Positions 1-9,337 of a stretch of 64,000 bases of DNA are shown one piece after another. A program made the position numbers and the translations under genes. The stretch's first letter is position 1, and each line of letters begins with the position of its first letter. The notes beneath the pieces were generated by a model that saw only the letters and a list, made by a program, of their open reading frames with translations, was not told the origin of the DNA and made no database searches. The stretch lies in the NCBI RefSeq assembly GCF_900188105.1, contig NZ_FZNP01000011.1, positions 186,001-250,000 on the forward strand. The letters run 5' to 3'. This DNA is from Actinomadura mexicana (lineage in GTDB: Bacteria > Actinomycetota > Actinomycetes > Streptosporangiales > Streptosporangiaceae).

Positions 1-1
1 A

Positions 2-1651
2 GTAGGGCGGGCCGCGCGGGCGACCGACGAGCAGCGGCGGTTGCGGCGCCGGTTCGAGAGCCTGGTGTGGCTGAGCGCGCAGCTCGTGTGGGTAGCGGAC
101 CCAGCCGGCCAGGTGATCGAGTCGAGCGGGGCATGGGAGCGGGTGACGGGGCAGCGCTGGGAGGACTATCGCGGCGAAGGTTGGTTGCAGGTGCTGCACC
201 CCGAGGACCGCGAAGCGGCGATGCGGTCGTGGGAGGAGACGCGCCGGCACGCTCGCCCCTGGCAGTACACCTACCGGGTGCGCACGCGGGAGGGCGAGTA
301 CCGGCATTTCGACATGCGCGCGGCGCCGGTGTTCGAGGACGGCGCCGTCGTGGAATGGGTCGGTACCGGCATCGATGTCGAGCAGCTGTGGCAGGAGCGG
401 CAGCGCCAGGCGTTGCTCGACCGTGCCGCGGTGACGGCCGCTGAGCAGACCGGACTGGCCGAGACGTTCACCGCGCTCGCCGACGTGCTCGTTCCCGCCC
501 TCGCCGACGGGTGCGGCGTGCATCTACTTCCCGATCTCCTCAACCGGCCGTCAGGAGCCCCGATCATCGCCTGGCGCGTCGCGACCGCTGCCGGCGGCGG
601 CCTGAGCCGCCAACCGCCTGCCGGGGAGGAGCGGTTCGCTCCTGACAGCGGGTTCGCTCGTGCGCTGCTGGAGCACCGTGCGGTGCATCGCACCTTCCCG
701 CAGGGCCGGCCGCCGGCCGATCTGCTGCCCCAGAGCACCGCGACCTGGCTGACCGAGGCAAGGGCCACCAGTGTCGTGCTGGTGCCGGTCATCGTCGACG
801 GTGTCGTGGCGGCAGCGGTCACCGCCGCCCGACGCGACGACCGCGCTCCCTTGGGACCGGACGACATCGCGCTCATGAGGCAGATCTTCGAGCACACCCA
901 CGACGCGCTCAGCAGGGCCATCCAGTTCAACCGCACCCAGCAGGTGGCCCTGGCACTGCAGCACGGCCAGCTCGCCGACCCGCCCGAACTCCCCGCCCTG
1001 GAGATCGTCGCCCGCTACGTGGCCAGCCCCACGGCGGGCGAGGTGGGCGGCGACTGGTACGACTCGTTCGTCCTCCCCGACGGTGCGACCGTGCTGACCA
1101 TCGGCGACGTCTCGGGCCACGACCTGGCCGCCGCCGTCGGAATGAGCCAGCTCCGCAACATGCTGCGGGCCCTGATCGCCGACCACATCGCCCCACCCTC
1201 CGAGATCCTCCGCCGGCTCAACCTCGCGATGGAAACGGTGGCCCCGAACGCCACGGCGACCTGCGTGCTGGCCCGTGTCGAAGAACCCGAACCCGGCCTA
1301 TGGCGGCTCCATCACTCCGTCGCAGGGCACCCGCCGCCGCTCCTCGTCGCACCCGACACCGGCGGCCGCTTCCTCGACGGCGCCGCCAACCCCTTGCTGG
1401 GCGTCCCGTTCGACCAGCCCTACCGCGGCTCGACCGAACCGCTGCCTCCCGGCTCCACCCTGCTGCTGTACACCGACGGCCTTGTCGAACACCCCGGAGA
1501 AGTCCTCGACGACGGCCTCAACCGGCTCCGCCAGCAGGCATCCACACTTGCGCACAGCCCCTTGGCAGACTTCTGCGACGGCCTCCTGGGCAACCTCCCC
1601 ACAACCGGCACGGACGACATCGCCCTCCTCGCCCTCCGCATCAAGTCATAG
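2..1651 (+). CDS. PAS-GAF-SpoIIE (RsbU-type) serine phosphatase, 5' end cut by window
   Basis: The reading frame is open to the left window edge, so the true start lies outside and the visible 549 residues are the C-terminal part. In order it shows a PAS fold (about residues 20-125, ending in the typical VEWVGTGIDVEQLW exit), a GAF-like domain (about 150-300), and a PP2C/SpoIIE phosphatase domain (about 320-545). The metal-binding motifs are visible: EVGGDWYD near 350, GDVSGHD near 368, LYTDGLVE near 489 and DDIALL near 538. Proteins of this build dephosphorylate anti-sigma antagonists (STAS proteins) in response to a ligand or redox signal. No anti-sigma partner is visible downstream. Function class is secure; the signal and target are unknown. 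Confidence 0.9.
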   Translation, partial: VGRAARATDEQRRLRRRFESLVWLSAQLVWVADPAGQVIESSGAWERVTGQRWEDYRGEGWLQVLHPEDREAAMRSWEETRRHARPWQYTYRVRTREGEYRHFDMRAAPVFEDGAVVEWVGTGIDVEQLWQERQRQALLDRAAVTAAEQTGLAETFTALADVLVPALADGCGVHLLPDLLNRPSGAPIIAWRVATAAGGGLSRQPPAGEERFAPDSGFARALLEHRAVHRTFPQGRPPADLLPQSTATWLTEARATSVVLVPVIVDGVVAAAVTAARRDDRAPLGPDDIALMRQIFEHTHDALSRAIQFNRTQQVALALQHGQLADPPELPALEIVARYVASPTAGEVGGDWYDSFVLPDGATVLTIGDVSGHDLAAAVGMSQLRNMLRALIADHIAPPSEILRRLNLAMETVAPNATATCVLARVEEPEPGLWRLHHSVAGHPPPLLVAPDTGGRFLDGAANPLLGVPFDQPYRGSTEPLPPGSTLLLYTDGLVEHPGEVLDDGLNRLRQQASTLAHSPLADFCDGLLGNLPTTGTDDIALLALRIKS

Positions 1652-1888
1652 GAGCCGGGCAGGACTCGGACACGGCCGATACGACAAGCTCGGCGACGCC
1701 AGCATGCTGGTCAACCTGCGGCGGCGCTCGGTTACCCCGCCACCCAACAGTTGCAGTTCATGCCCATGGACTGCTGCGGGTGCGGGCGCCGACGCGCTCG
1801 ACGGCGCTGGGCGCCAAGTCGGGTTCTGCTGTCTGGTGACCTGCGGTAGCGCCGCCGCGTATGGGCCGGTGAAGCCCATGTACGGGTG

Positions 1889-2322
1889 GGAAGCATGGCA
1901 AAGGTCCAGCAGAACTTCATCGGCTACTCGACCATGCGGCCCGTGTCTCCCGTCTGGGCGGGCGGCGCGCTTATGAGCTGGGGCCGTGTTCCTACGGAAC
2001 GCGTGGCGATCAGGTCGCCGACGGCCTGGCCGAACAGATACGGCGATGGGAACGCGAGAGCGGCTCAGCTTACGAGATTTGGATCGAGGTCCGCCCAGCT
2101 GGGGCGGCGCAGGAGGCGAAGAGTGTCTTAGGGCCGACAAGCGGCACACCCACGCCGTCGTCCGAACTGACACCTTCGGGGGTGCTCGGCGCGGTGGTCG
2201 GGATCGGCGGTCTGGTGTTGGCGGTGTACGGGGCTGCCAACGCCCACCGCAACAGCACCGCACGGACCGGACAACGAGGGGCGTTCTCGTCCCTCATGAC
2301 CCTGTTTCATCCTGGCCAGTGA
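1889..2322 (+). pseudogene. Relic of a protein-isoaspartate-O-methyltransferase-like protein (C-terminal part, frame-broken)
   Basis: One frame reads FIGYSTMRPV (1916-1945). After a frame change, a second frame reads YELGPCSYG followed by GDQVADGLAEQIRRWERES (about 1972-2050) and an IEVRPAGA stretch. This matches the C-terminal end of the long actinobacterial PIMT-like methyltransferases found with FxLD-type peptide clusters (pattern: SxAYxTxRP, then ELGxxxxGPxGxxxADxLxEQIRxWDR). The second frame has no start codon; it continues through a hydrophobic stretch (VLGAVVGIGGLVLAVYG, about 2190-2240) to a TGA at 2320-2322. No SAM-binding motif remains upstream. Positions 1652-1888 hold nothing I can identify. 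Best read as a decayed fragment; an alternative is a frameshift in the assembly, but the N-terminal two thirds are absent. Confidence 0.5.
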
Positions 2323-2649
2323 CCGGACGGCCACGCCGAGCGACAGTGGCCGTACCGGACCAAGCCGCGGGAATCGAAACCTGGCCCGGCTTCGACGACA
2401 AGCCCGCCGGCACTGTGACGGATGCCGACGCCAACTTTGAACCCGACTTCTCCGCATGCCTGGCTGCACCGTCCCGACAGGGGCTTGGCGCTATCGATCG
2501 CGCACAAGTGCTCGGCAGGACACCCTGAACAATCTGTCCACATGCGGTCAAATGGCCGAGCGAGGCGCGCAGGACTCCTATCCGGATCTTGAGATGCCCG
2601 CTTCCAGCCACTTCAACCGTTTGTCATGTCGGGCGGTTATCCTGCAAGT
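2323..2649. other. Spacer with no identifiable gene
   Basis: Open frames cross this stretch but none shows a recognisable domain, a good ribosome site or actinobacterial third-position GC bias. I see no clear promoter or terminator apart from short imperfect repeats. Confidence 0.4.
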
Positions 2650-3102
2650 ATGGATGCGCCTGTGGCTCTCAGTCTCATCTCCCCGACGGTCGCCCTGCTT
2701 GTCGCGGTCTGGGGGTTTCGGCGCTCGCGGCGTTCAGACAAACTCCGCGCGTTCTTCGAGATTCAAGATCGTTATTTATCGCCCGAAGTGCGCGACGGCA
2801 GGAGAATCGTGCACCGGTCGTTAGCGGGGTTGTCGGCGAGCGAAATGGATGCGGTGGACAAGGATGAACGCGACCGGGCGAGCTATGCACTGGCTGTAAT
2901 GAACTCGATCGCTATCGGCTGCCAGGGCGGCTACGTCGACAGATCCATGGTCAAGGAGAACATGGGCCGGTCCTTCGTCACGACGGTCAGGGCTGCGCGT
3001 GAGTTTATCGACTATCTGGAGAAGACTCGAGGGTTCCGACCTTACGGGGCTGCGGAGAAGCTCGCGGTCAGCCTCGACTCTGGTGCTGGAGGCCGCACGT
3101 GA
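2650..3102 (+). CDS. Small membrane-anchored protein of unknown function
   Basis: 150 residues from ATG 2650; an ATG at 2626 in the same frame is an alternative. I prefer 2650 because the single transmembrane helix (about residues 5-22, LSLISPTVALLVAVWGF) then begins right after the start, followed by a positive RRSRRSDK stop-transfer run. The rest is a soluble helical domain (about 25-140) with a conserved-looking IGCQGGYVDRSMVKENMG segment. The layout recalls short N-anchored DUF4760-like proteins, but I cannot assign a family. It sits 64 bp upstream of the nitrilase-HerA gene on the same strand, so the two may be co-transcribed. GC content is lower than in the downstream catabolic cluster, in keeping with acquired DNA. 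Confidence 0.65.
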   Translation: MDAPVALSLISPTVALLVAVWGFRRSRRSDKLRAFFEIQDRYLSPEVRDGRRIVHRSLAGLSASEMDAVDKDERDRASYALAVMNSIAIGCQGGYVDRSMVKENMGRSFVTTVRAAREFIDYLEKTRGFRPYGAAEKLAVSLDSGAGGRT

Positions 3103-3166
3103 CCGAGTGCTGTACCCACCGTCTCGACAGGCTCCACGGCGGATAGAATAGATGGAAGGAGAAGTG

Positions 3167-6100
3167 ATGACAGAATCGACCGAGCAAGCTCCGGCGACTA
3201 GCGACCACCTCCTTCGCTTGGCAGCCGTGCAGCTGGATTACATCCCGAACATGCGCACCCGTCAGGCTGACTATTGGCTGCCCGACGAACCGTTGATAGG
3301 GATTAAGTCCATACCTGTAGAATCAGACGACACTGCACTTAATGATCTCGACCTCGGGGACGAGTTCGAGGATCAGACGGATACGGCGGTATCCGTAATC
3401 AGAAGAGCCAGGCATCGCTCATCCGAGCTGAAACTCAAGCAGATCCTGGAATTTTGCTCCGACCACCAGGTCGACGTTGTGGTTTTTCCCGAATGCTCGG
3501 TATCCGCGGAACTCATCCACGTTCTGACCGGCTACCGGAACGAGTTGACGATTTTCGCCGGCGTCGGCCAACTCCGCGAGATGGACGCGGCCATCCTGGC
3601 CGACCAGGGGTTCTCAGCGGCTACCGAGGCGCTCGGCTGCAACTCGGCGGTATTCGTCTCTAAGGATCGACTTGCCCTCGTCACCAAGGCGGACCACGCT
3701 CAGGGCGAGTACATCGAGCGCGGCGAGGGGCCCGTGCGGGTGTCCCTGTCCAAAGGCGAACGGAGGTATGACGTCGGCCTGGCCATCTGCATGGACTACG
3801 TCAACATCCGACGTGACTTCGACGGGCAAGACCGGCCACCCGACCTGGTCCTCACCACCGCCCTGTCCAGCCCCACTGAGGATTTTCTAAAACGGCCGCG
3901 TAACTTCGCGACCGTCTTCTCTAACCATGCGCAGTTCGGTGGCAGCGCCGTTCTCGCCCCAGACGTCGCCGGCATCTTCGTGGACAGGACGCTGGGAACC
4001 GAGCCGCTCCCGCCCGGCGAATCGATCGTCGTGGCGGACTTCACCGGATTTCAGCAGCGACCCAAACGCACCAAGACGCCTCAGAACCGTATTCATCTGC
4101 GCGCGGCAATCCTTTACGAGGACGCCGAAACCAGCGACGCCTCGGGAACCATCAGCGGTCTCGCTAGGCCGATGCACAACTGGTCCCTGGAACAGTACAA
4201 CGCTGGCCGGTATAGGGAGTTCCTCAGCACCGCCGAAGAGCGCCTCGAAGAGATGAGACCACCGGCCGTCCTGCTTGAGGCGGTCAAAAGATTGCGCAGG
4301 CGACAGAAGCGGCAGGTGTTCCTCGAATCGGATCTTCTGCTGCTGACCACGCACCTCATCCTGTCCAACGTAAAGTCGGAGCCGGAGCTACGCTACGCTG
4401 CCCTGACTACGCTGCATGAGCACTGGCACCCGTTGCTCGGAAAAATCGAAACGGCTGGCTTGGGCGGCCTCACCGATAAGTTGAACGTGGCACGCCGACA
4501 GCTGGAATCACAGATTCGCCCGGAGTACCAGCAGATTACTCCGCCGACCCGAAGACCCTTGCGGAACTCCGAAGCTGAAACGGAGTTCACCGTCTTCTAC
4601 GCCGCTCGGCTCGGGCAGTACAATGTCGATCGTGCTGTGCAGAGCCTTCCTAGGCAACTCGGAGTACTGCGGACCTTGTCCCTCCTGAACGATGAAAGCG
4701 TACGGCTCCTCTATCGGGTGTCCACCGCCCGCCAGACCACGGGAAATCTCGCGCCCTTTTTTGACATCGTCGCGCTCACTGAATCCAACGATCCCGATGT
4801 GATCGACGATTTGGCCGAAGGCATCGGTCAGCAACTCGGGGTGGCCTTCAGTAACGGCTGGGACATCCTGGCTACGACCGCCTCCAGTTCGCTGAACACG
4901 CCCTTCCTGGTCGAGTTGAGACCCAGAGCGAACACCGTCCCGCTCATCCAGGAGGACTGGGGCGGCCTGATCGACTACCTACGCGCCCTCAAACCGCAGA
5001 TCTCCGTTCAGTTGGTCTGCCGCAGGGCGCCCGAGGCCGCGCGCGAGCCAACCGGCGGGCCGAGCCCCTCGCTTACCCTCAGCGGCACCGGGTTCGTAGG
5101 AGACCATGACGGGGTCGTCGCGCCGTTCCTGAGTCGAGCCAGCAACGAGGAAGCCGACCCGGCCAATCTGGCCTTGCAAATCCACGTGGGCGCGGACGAG
5201 ACGCTCGGTGACTCTGTGCTGCGGAGTATCGGTCTCTGGCTATTCCGTGGCGTCCCCTTCGACATCGTCTCTGATGAGTCAGCGCGCTCGGCCCTACTGC
5301 CGAACGGGCCACTCCCGGACTCGACGACGCCGCTTACCCCAGCCGAAGCGTTGCGGATTTTCCACCCCCCGCACGGCCGCATGGAGGGCCGTGGGCTCTC
5401 CCATGGCGTACCCAGGGCGATCTCCCTACCGGACGTCGCCGTCCTAGCCGAGGGCATCAGCCTCGGGACGGCTCGGTCGAGTCAGGCCCGCCACGACCAG
5501 CGCGTCGATGTGCGGTTCGCCGAGGAAGCCCGTCTCCGCCACACCTACATCGTCGGCCGCACCGGCTCCGGCAAGACGAACATGTTGAAGCTGATGGCCA
5601 TGCAGGACATCAGGGAGGGCCGCGCCGTCGCGGTCATCGACCCGCATGGCGACCTAGTCGACTTCCTCCTCGGCCACACCGCCGGTCGAGACGACGAGGT
5701 CCTCTTCCTCGACTTCGGTGATCCGGACTACCTGCCCGTGCTCAACCCGCTCGACCTTGACGTTCACGGCATGGCGGACCTCGAACTGGCGATCGAGGAG
5801 TTCATCCAGCTCATCGAGCGGCAGTCCTTCCACGAGTTCTATGGGCCGCGCTTCGAGGAGATAGTCCGTCTCGCACTCGAATCCATCACCAACGATGACT
5901 ACCCGATCAAGCCTCCCAGCGTCATCGACCTAGTCCGCGTCCTGCGCAGTAAGGAGCGGCGCACCTGGATCAGGAACATTCTCACCGACCCGGACCTGAA
6001 GGAACGCTGGGGGGTCTTCGAGCAACAACGCGATGATGCGATCGGAGAGGTCCTGCACTGGACGCTTTCCAAGTTCAGCGAGATGCAACAGGACGGCGTG

Positions 6101-6934
6101 CTCGGCCAAGTGCTCACGGGCGGAAGTTCCACAGTGTCGATCGAGGATTGCGTTGGTCGCGGCGGAATCCTGTTGGTCAAGATTCCCGAATGGGAGATGA
6201 GTAAATCCGCGGCGAGAATGCTCGGATCGTTCATTCAGGAACGCATTCGAAAGGCCGTTTACGGACGCTGGCGGCAGAATAGGAACAAGTCGGATCCGAT
6301 TTATATGTACGTGGACGAGTTTCAAGCGTTCGCTGTGACCGGATTCGACGAGATTGTTGCCGAAGCCAGGAAGTTCGGCCTTGGCTTGATCTTGGCGCAC
6401 CAGAACGTGGGCCAGCTCAAATCGTTTTCACGTTTCACTGGGGCCGTCGCTGACAATTTAATGTCCGCGATTCTCGGCAATGTGGCCAACCGTATTCTCT
6501 TCGGTGTCTCCAACCATGATGCTAACCTGCTGGCTGCGGAGTTCGATGTGGAGCCGCAGGTGTTGCGGAGTCCGGGAAACTACCAGGCGATCACCCAACT
6601 TCTTTACAACGGGGAAGCGCACACCTTTACTCTTCAGCCCCCGAAGGCGGACGCCGACGCCGGACTGCCCGCCGGCCGTGCCACCGTTCGGCGACGGATG
6701 ATCGAGGGCGGCGCCTGGAGGTCACGCGACGGATTGCGTGCCGAGGACGAGGAACGCGAGAAAAGGACCAGGGCCGCGGTGCGCGACTCGAAACCCACCC
6801 CAAAGGAACGCGATAAATCTGAGAATTCATTTTTGGACGAATGGTTGGAGAAACGCAAGAATGTGCAGGACCAGGAGGAATTGGTAGGCGAGGAGGACGG
6901 TGATGCGGGAGGGGAAGTAATTTCTTCCGATTGA
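3167..6934 (+). CDS. Nitrilase-like amidohydrolase domain fused to a HerA/VirD4-type ATPase
   Basis: 1255 residues from ATG 3167, chosen because GGAAGGAG (3154-3161) sits 5 nt upstream; the in-frame ATG at 3152 lies before this site. The N-terminal part is a carbon-nitrogen hydrolase fold starting LLRLAAVQLDYIP, with a plausible Glu-Lys-Cys triad at E109 (VVVFPECS), K174 (LVTKAD) and C208 (GLAICMDYVN). A middle region (about 340-770) has no recognised domain. The C-terminal part is a hexameric-type DNA/protein-pump ATPase with Walker A GRTGSGKT (797-804), then VIDPHGDLVDF, Walker B YMYVDEFQAF (D1050/E1051) and a LILAHQNVGQL sensor segment. The tail is charged. HerA-family ATPases pump DNA or assemble with nucleases; nitrilase domains cleave amides. 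I know no named system with both in one chain. A defence role is inferred from the neighbourhood only. Confidence 0.85.
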   Translation: MTESTEQAPATSDHLLRLAAVQLDYIPNMRTRQADYWLPDEPLIGIKSIPVESDDTALNDLDLGDEFEDQTDTAVSVIRRARHRSSELKLKQILEFCSDHQVDVVVFPECSVSAELIHVLTGYRNELTIFAGVGQLREMDAAILADQGFSAATEALGCNSAVFVSKDRLALVTKADHAQGEYIERGEGPVRVSLSKGERRYDVGLAICMDYVNIRRDFDGQDRPPDLVLTTALSSPTEDFLKRPRNFATVFSNHAQFGGSAVLAPDVAGIFVDRTLGTEPLPPGESIVVADFTGFQQRPKRTKTPQNRIHLRAAILYEDAETSDASGTISGLARPMHNWSLEQYNAGRYREFLSTAEERLEEMRPPAVLLEAVKRLRRRQKRQVFLESDLLLLTTHLILSNVKSEPELRYAALTTLHEHWHPLLGKIETAGLGGLTDKLNVARRQLESQIRPEYQQITPPTRRPLRNSEAETEFTVFYAARLGQYNVDRAVQSLPRQLGVLRTLSLLNDESVRLLYRVSTARQTTGNLAPFFDIVALTESNDPDVIDDLAEGIGQQLGVAFSNGWDILATTASSSLNTPFLVELRPRANTVPLIQEDWGGLIDYLRALKPQISVQLVCRRAPEAAREPTGGPSPSLTLSGTGFVGDHDGVVAPFLSRASNEEADPANLALQIHVGADETLGDSVLRSIGLWLFRGVPFDIVSDESARSALLPNGPLPDSTTPLTPAEALRIFHPPHGRMEGRGLSHGVPRAISLPDVAVLAEGISLGTARSSQARHDQRVDVRFAEEARLRHTYIVGRTGSGKTNMLKLMAMQDIREGRAVAVIDPHGDLVDFLLGHTAGRDDEVLFLDFGDPDYLPVLNPLDLDVHGMADLELAIEEFIQLIERQSFHEFYGPRFEEIVRLALESITNDDYPIKPPSVIDLVRVLRSKERRTWIRNILTDPDLKERWGVFEQQRDDAIGEVLHWTLSKFSEMQQDGVLGQVLTGGSSTVSIEDCVGRGGILLVKIPEWEMSKSAARMLGSFIQERIRKAVYGRWRQNRNKSDPIYMYVDEFQAFAVTGFDEIVAEARKFGLGLILAHQNVGQLKSFSRFTGAVADNLMSAILGNVANRILFGVSNHDANLLAAEFDVEPQVLRSPGNYQAITQLLYNGEAHTFTLQPPKADADAGLPAGRATVRRRMIEGGAWRSRDGLRAEDEEREKRTRAAVRDSKPTPKERDKSENSFLDEWLEKRKNVQDQEELVGEEDGDAGGEVISSD

Positions 6935-7169
6935 TGCTGCTGAAACTGATCAGGCATCGTCGTCCACGGCAAAGGGACATGCGAAGTACATGGCGCTTTT
7001 GAGTCAAGTATGGGCGGTCCGGGCAGTGTGACGCGCTGGTTCTTGATTATTTATCTCGACGGATCTACGCACTGGCCGTCTCGTTTCACAATGCGACGTC
7101 GGCGACTAATGCTCACTCGTCCGCTCGTGCCTCGACGCCTTGTGTGAGGGCCGTAGCGCTCTGTGGAAC

Positions 7170-7945
7170 GCCGTGGTGGGCGCCGATCCGTGACGTTTGC
7201 GAGGTCGCGGTAGCGCTGGGCATCGCCGAGTCGTTCCTGTACCGGTGGCGTTCACGCGATCTCGTCGAGTGAAGACTCAGAGCTCCCAGCGCCGGAGCGG
7301 TGGAGTCGGCAGTCCTGGCCGCGGCCAACCAGCGGATCCGAGAGCCGGAGAACGAGGTCAAGATCCTTCGCAAGGCGGCCGCCGCGGTCGAGGAGGTGGT
7401 GCCCCCAAAACGGCGGTTCGAGCTCGTGACCGAGCTCGCCGGTGAAGGCGTTCCGGTCAGGCAGTCCTGCCTGGCCCTGGGCGTCCTCCGCTCGGGATAC
7501 TCCAACGCCCGGTCCCGGCCGCCCTCGGCGCGAGCGATCAGGCATGCCTGGCTCGCAGACCTGATCGGCACCGTCCACCAGGCCTCACGCCGAACCTACG
7601 GGTCACCGCGCGTCCACGCCGAACTGGTGCAAGCCCACCAGATCACGGTGGGGCGCAACACCGTGGCCATGCTGATGCGGCGCCGCGGCCTGTCCGGCCT
7701 GCCGCTACGGCGCTGAGCCAAGCAGGTCCCGGCATCGACCACCGTCACCGACCTGGTCAAACGCAACGTCCACCGCGACGGCCCGAGCCGGCTGTGGGTC
7801 ATCGACATCATCGAACACCCCACCCGCGAAGGCAAGATCTACTGCTGCGTGGTCATCGACGCCTTCTCCCTGCGGGGCGTCGGCTGGGCCATCGACTCGC
7901 GCCGGCGAAGCGACCTGGCCACCAGCGCCCTGGGGATGGCTCTGG
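7170..7945 (+). mobile_element. IS3-family insertion sequence relic (orfA/orfB, inactivated)
   Basis: The orfA part reads DVCEVAVALGIAESFLYRWRS with a stop at 7270-7272. A shifted frame then continues ANQRIREPENEVKILRKAA and VVPPKRRFELV. The orfB part gives the IS3 signature SRRTYGSPRVHAELV and MLMRRRGLSGLPLRR. It is cut by an in-frame TGA at 7714-7716 and resumes with PSRLWVIDIIEHPTREGK, which carries the first catalytic Asp, to VVIDAFSLRGVGWAID (second Asp region). Homology ends near 7945, so the last catalytic Glu region is missing. No terminal repeats were found. At least two stops, a frame change and a 3' deletion make this a dead element. Confidence 0.85.
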
Positions 7946-8030
7946 TGGCGGGTGCCGTGGCCGTCCGGGAAGCACCAGCCTCGGCCGAAATTCCGTGGAG
8001 AGTAATACGACGGGTCGGTAGGGTCTCACG

Positions 8031-8861
8031 ATGATGATCTTCGGTCGGACCATCGACGTTCGTCCCCTGTTCCCACGCGAACGGCAGGCCATGCTCGACC
8101 TGCTCAGCGCTCTGAGCCCCGCCGAGTGGGCCGTGCCCACGGTCTGCCCCGGTTGGGACGTGCACGACGTCGTCGGTCATGTGCTCAATGACTACATGCG
8201 GCGCTTGTCGGGCAGCCGCGACGGCTACGGCGGCGGGATATTCGCCGATGATGAGACGCTTCCCGCCCATCTGGCACGTACCAATGAGGAATTCGTCCGG
8301 GCGTCCCGCCAGCTCAGCCCGCAACTGATGATCGAACTGCTGGGTCACCTGGGACCGCGGCTCGACGCCCTGTGGGCGGCACGAGACCTCCAGGCCGCCG
8401 CCGACCTGAACGTCTCCTGGGCGGCCACCGACATCGACAGCCCCGTTTGGCTGGACATCGGCCGCGAGTACACCGAGTTCTGGGTTCACCAGCAGCAGGT
8501 GCGTGACGCCGTCTCCATTCCGGGCGCCCAGGAACCCGAGCTCATGGCTCCGGTGCTGGACATCTTCGCGCGCGGCCTGCCGTACGCCCTGCGGATGCAC
8601 GACCGCCCCGAAGGCACGACGGCTCACCTGGAAGTACTCGGCCCGGCGGGCGGACGGTGGGGGGTGGTCCGGCAGGAGGCACGATGGCGGATGACCCAAC
8701 CCCTGGGGGAGCCGTCTGCACGCGTCTCGATGGACCAGGACACCTTCTGGCGGCTGGCGACCAGAGGCATCACCGTGGAGCAGGCCCGTCAGCGATCGAC
8801 GGCGAGCGGCGACGCCGAGCTCACCGGGTCCATTACAGAACTACTCGCAGTCATCGCTTAG
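8031..8861 (+). CDS. Maleylpyruvate isomerase family mycothiol-dependent enzyme
   Basis: 276 residues. The N-terminal half is the four-helix DinB/MDMPI_N fold with its hallmark PTVCPGWDVHDVVGHV (about 37-52), carrying the metal-binding His after the CPGWDVHD motif. Two further His candidates lie in EFWVHQQQVRD (about 155). The C-terminal part is a small alpha/beta (SCP2-like) lobe ending in TGSITELLAVIA. The family includes mycothiol-dependent isomerases and many uncharacterised thiol-transfer enzymes, so the substrate cannot be named. It starts about 85 bp after the IS3 relic homology ends and stands alone. ATG 8034 is an equally possible start. Confidence 0.8.
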   Translation: MMIFGRTIDVRPLFPRERQAMLDLLSALSPAEWAVPTVCPGWDVHDVVGHVLNDYMRRLSGSRDGYGGGIFADDETLPAHLARTNEEFVRASRQLSPQLMIELLGHLGPRLDALWAARDLQAAADLNVSWAATDIDSPVWLDIGREYTEFWVHQQQVRDAVSIPGAQEPELMAPVLDIFARGLPYALRMHDRPEGTTAHLEVLGPAGGRWGVVRQEARWRMTQPLGEPSARVSMDQDTFWRLATRGITVEQARQRSTASGDAELTGSITELLAVIA

Positions 8862-9004
8862 AAGCCTGTTGAAGATCTTGGTGTTCCGGCCCCACGGCGG
8901 ATGCGGCGGGGCCGGGCTGGTTCCCGCTCGCCTAGCGAGAACGGCAAGCGGACTCGATGACTGCTTTGCGCGACAACGGCGAGGTCACGCGTCTCGTCGT
9001 GCCC

Positions 9005-9300
9005 TTTGAATGGTCCGGGTTCATGCCGTCAACCTGACCTACCGCACCGATGATTCGAGCGGTACAGGGTGCACATTTTGGGCGTCACCACCAACCCGGC
9101 CGGCCCTTGGACCGCGCAGCATCCCTTACCTGTTGGGCGGTCCAGGGGGAGCGGGCCGACCGGTCCGGGACCGCGACGCCGCGTTCACCGCGGTGTTCGA
9201 CGTGGTGTGCGCCGCGGACAGCATCCGGGTGGAGAGGACACCGCTGCGCTCGCTGCACGCGAACGCCGAACGGTTCGTCGGCAATCAAATCGGTAACCAT
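9005..9300 (+). mobile_element. Integrase-core (rve) transposase fragment, frame-broken
   Basis: One frame (from 9069) reads VHILGVTTNPAGPWTAQ and another (from about 9163) reads RDRDAAFTAVFDVV, VERTPLRSLHANAERFVG. Together these follow the order seen in actinobacterial integrase-core transposases (RRVHILGVTxxPTGxWVTQQ ... FLIRDRDxKFTxxFDAVF ... PPRxPRANxYAERFVG). The first Asp region and both flanks of the protein are missing and at least one frameshift separates the parts. It is an inactive remnant lying between the isomerase-like gene and a small membrane protein. Confidence 0.7.
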
Positions 9301-9337
9301 CTAGCCTGAAGCCCGCGTTGGAAGAAAGATAGGCCTG

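Noticed and set aside
3152-3166. Earlier ATG for the nitrilase-HerA gene
   Set aside because: The ribosome site GGAAGGAG lies after this ATG and is correctly spaced for ATG 3167.
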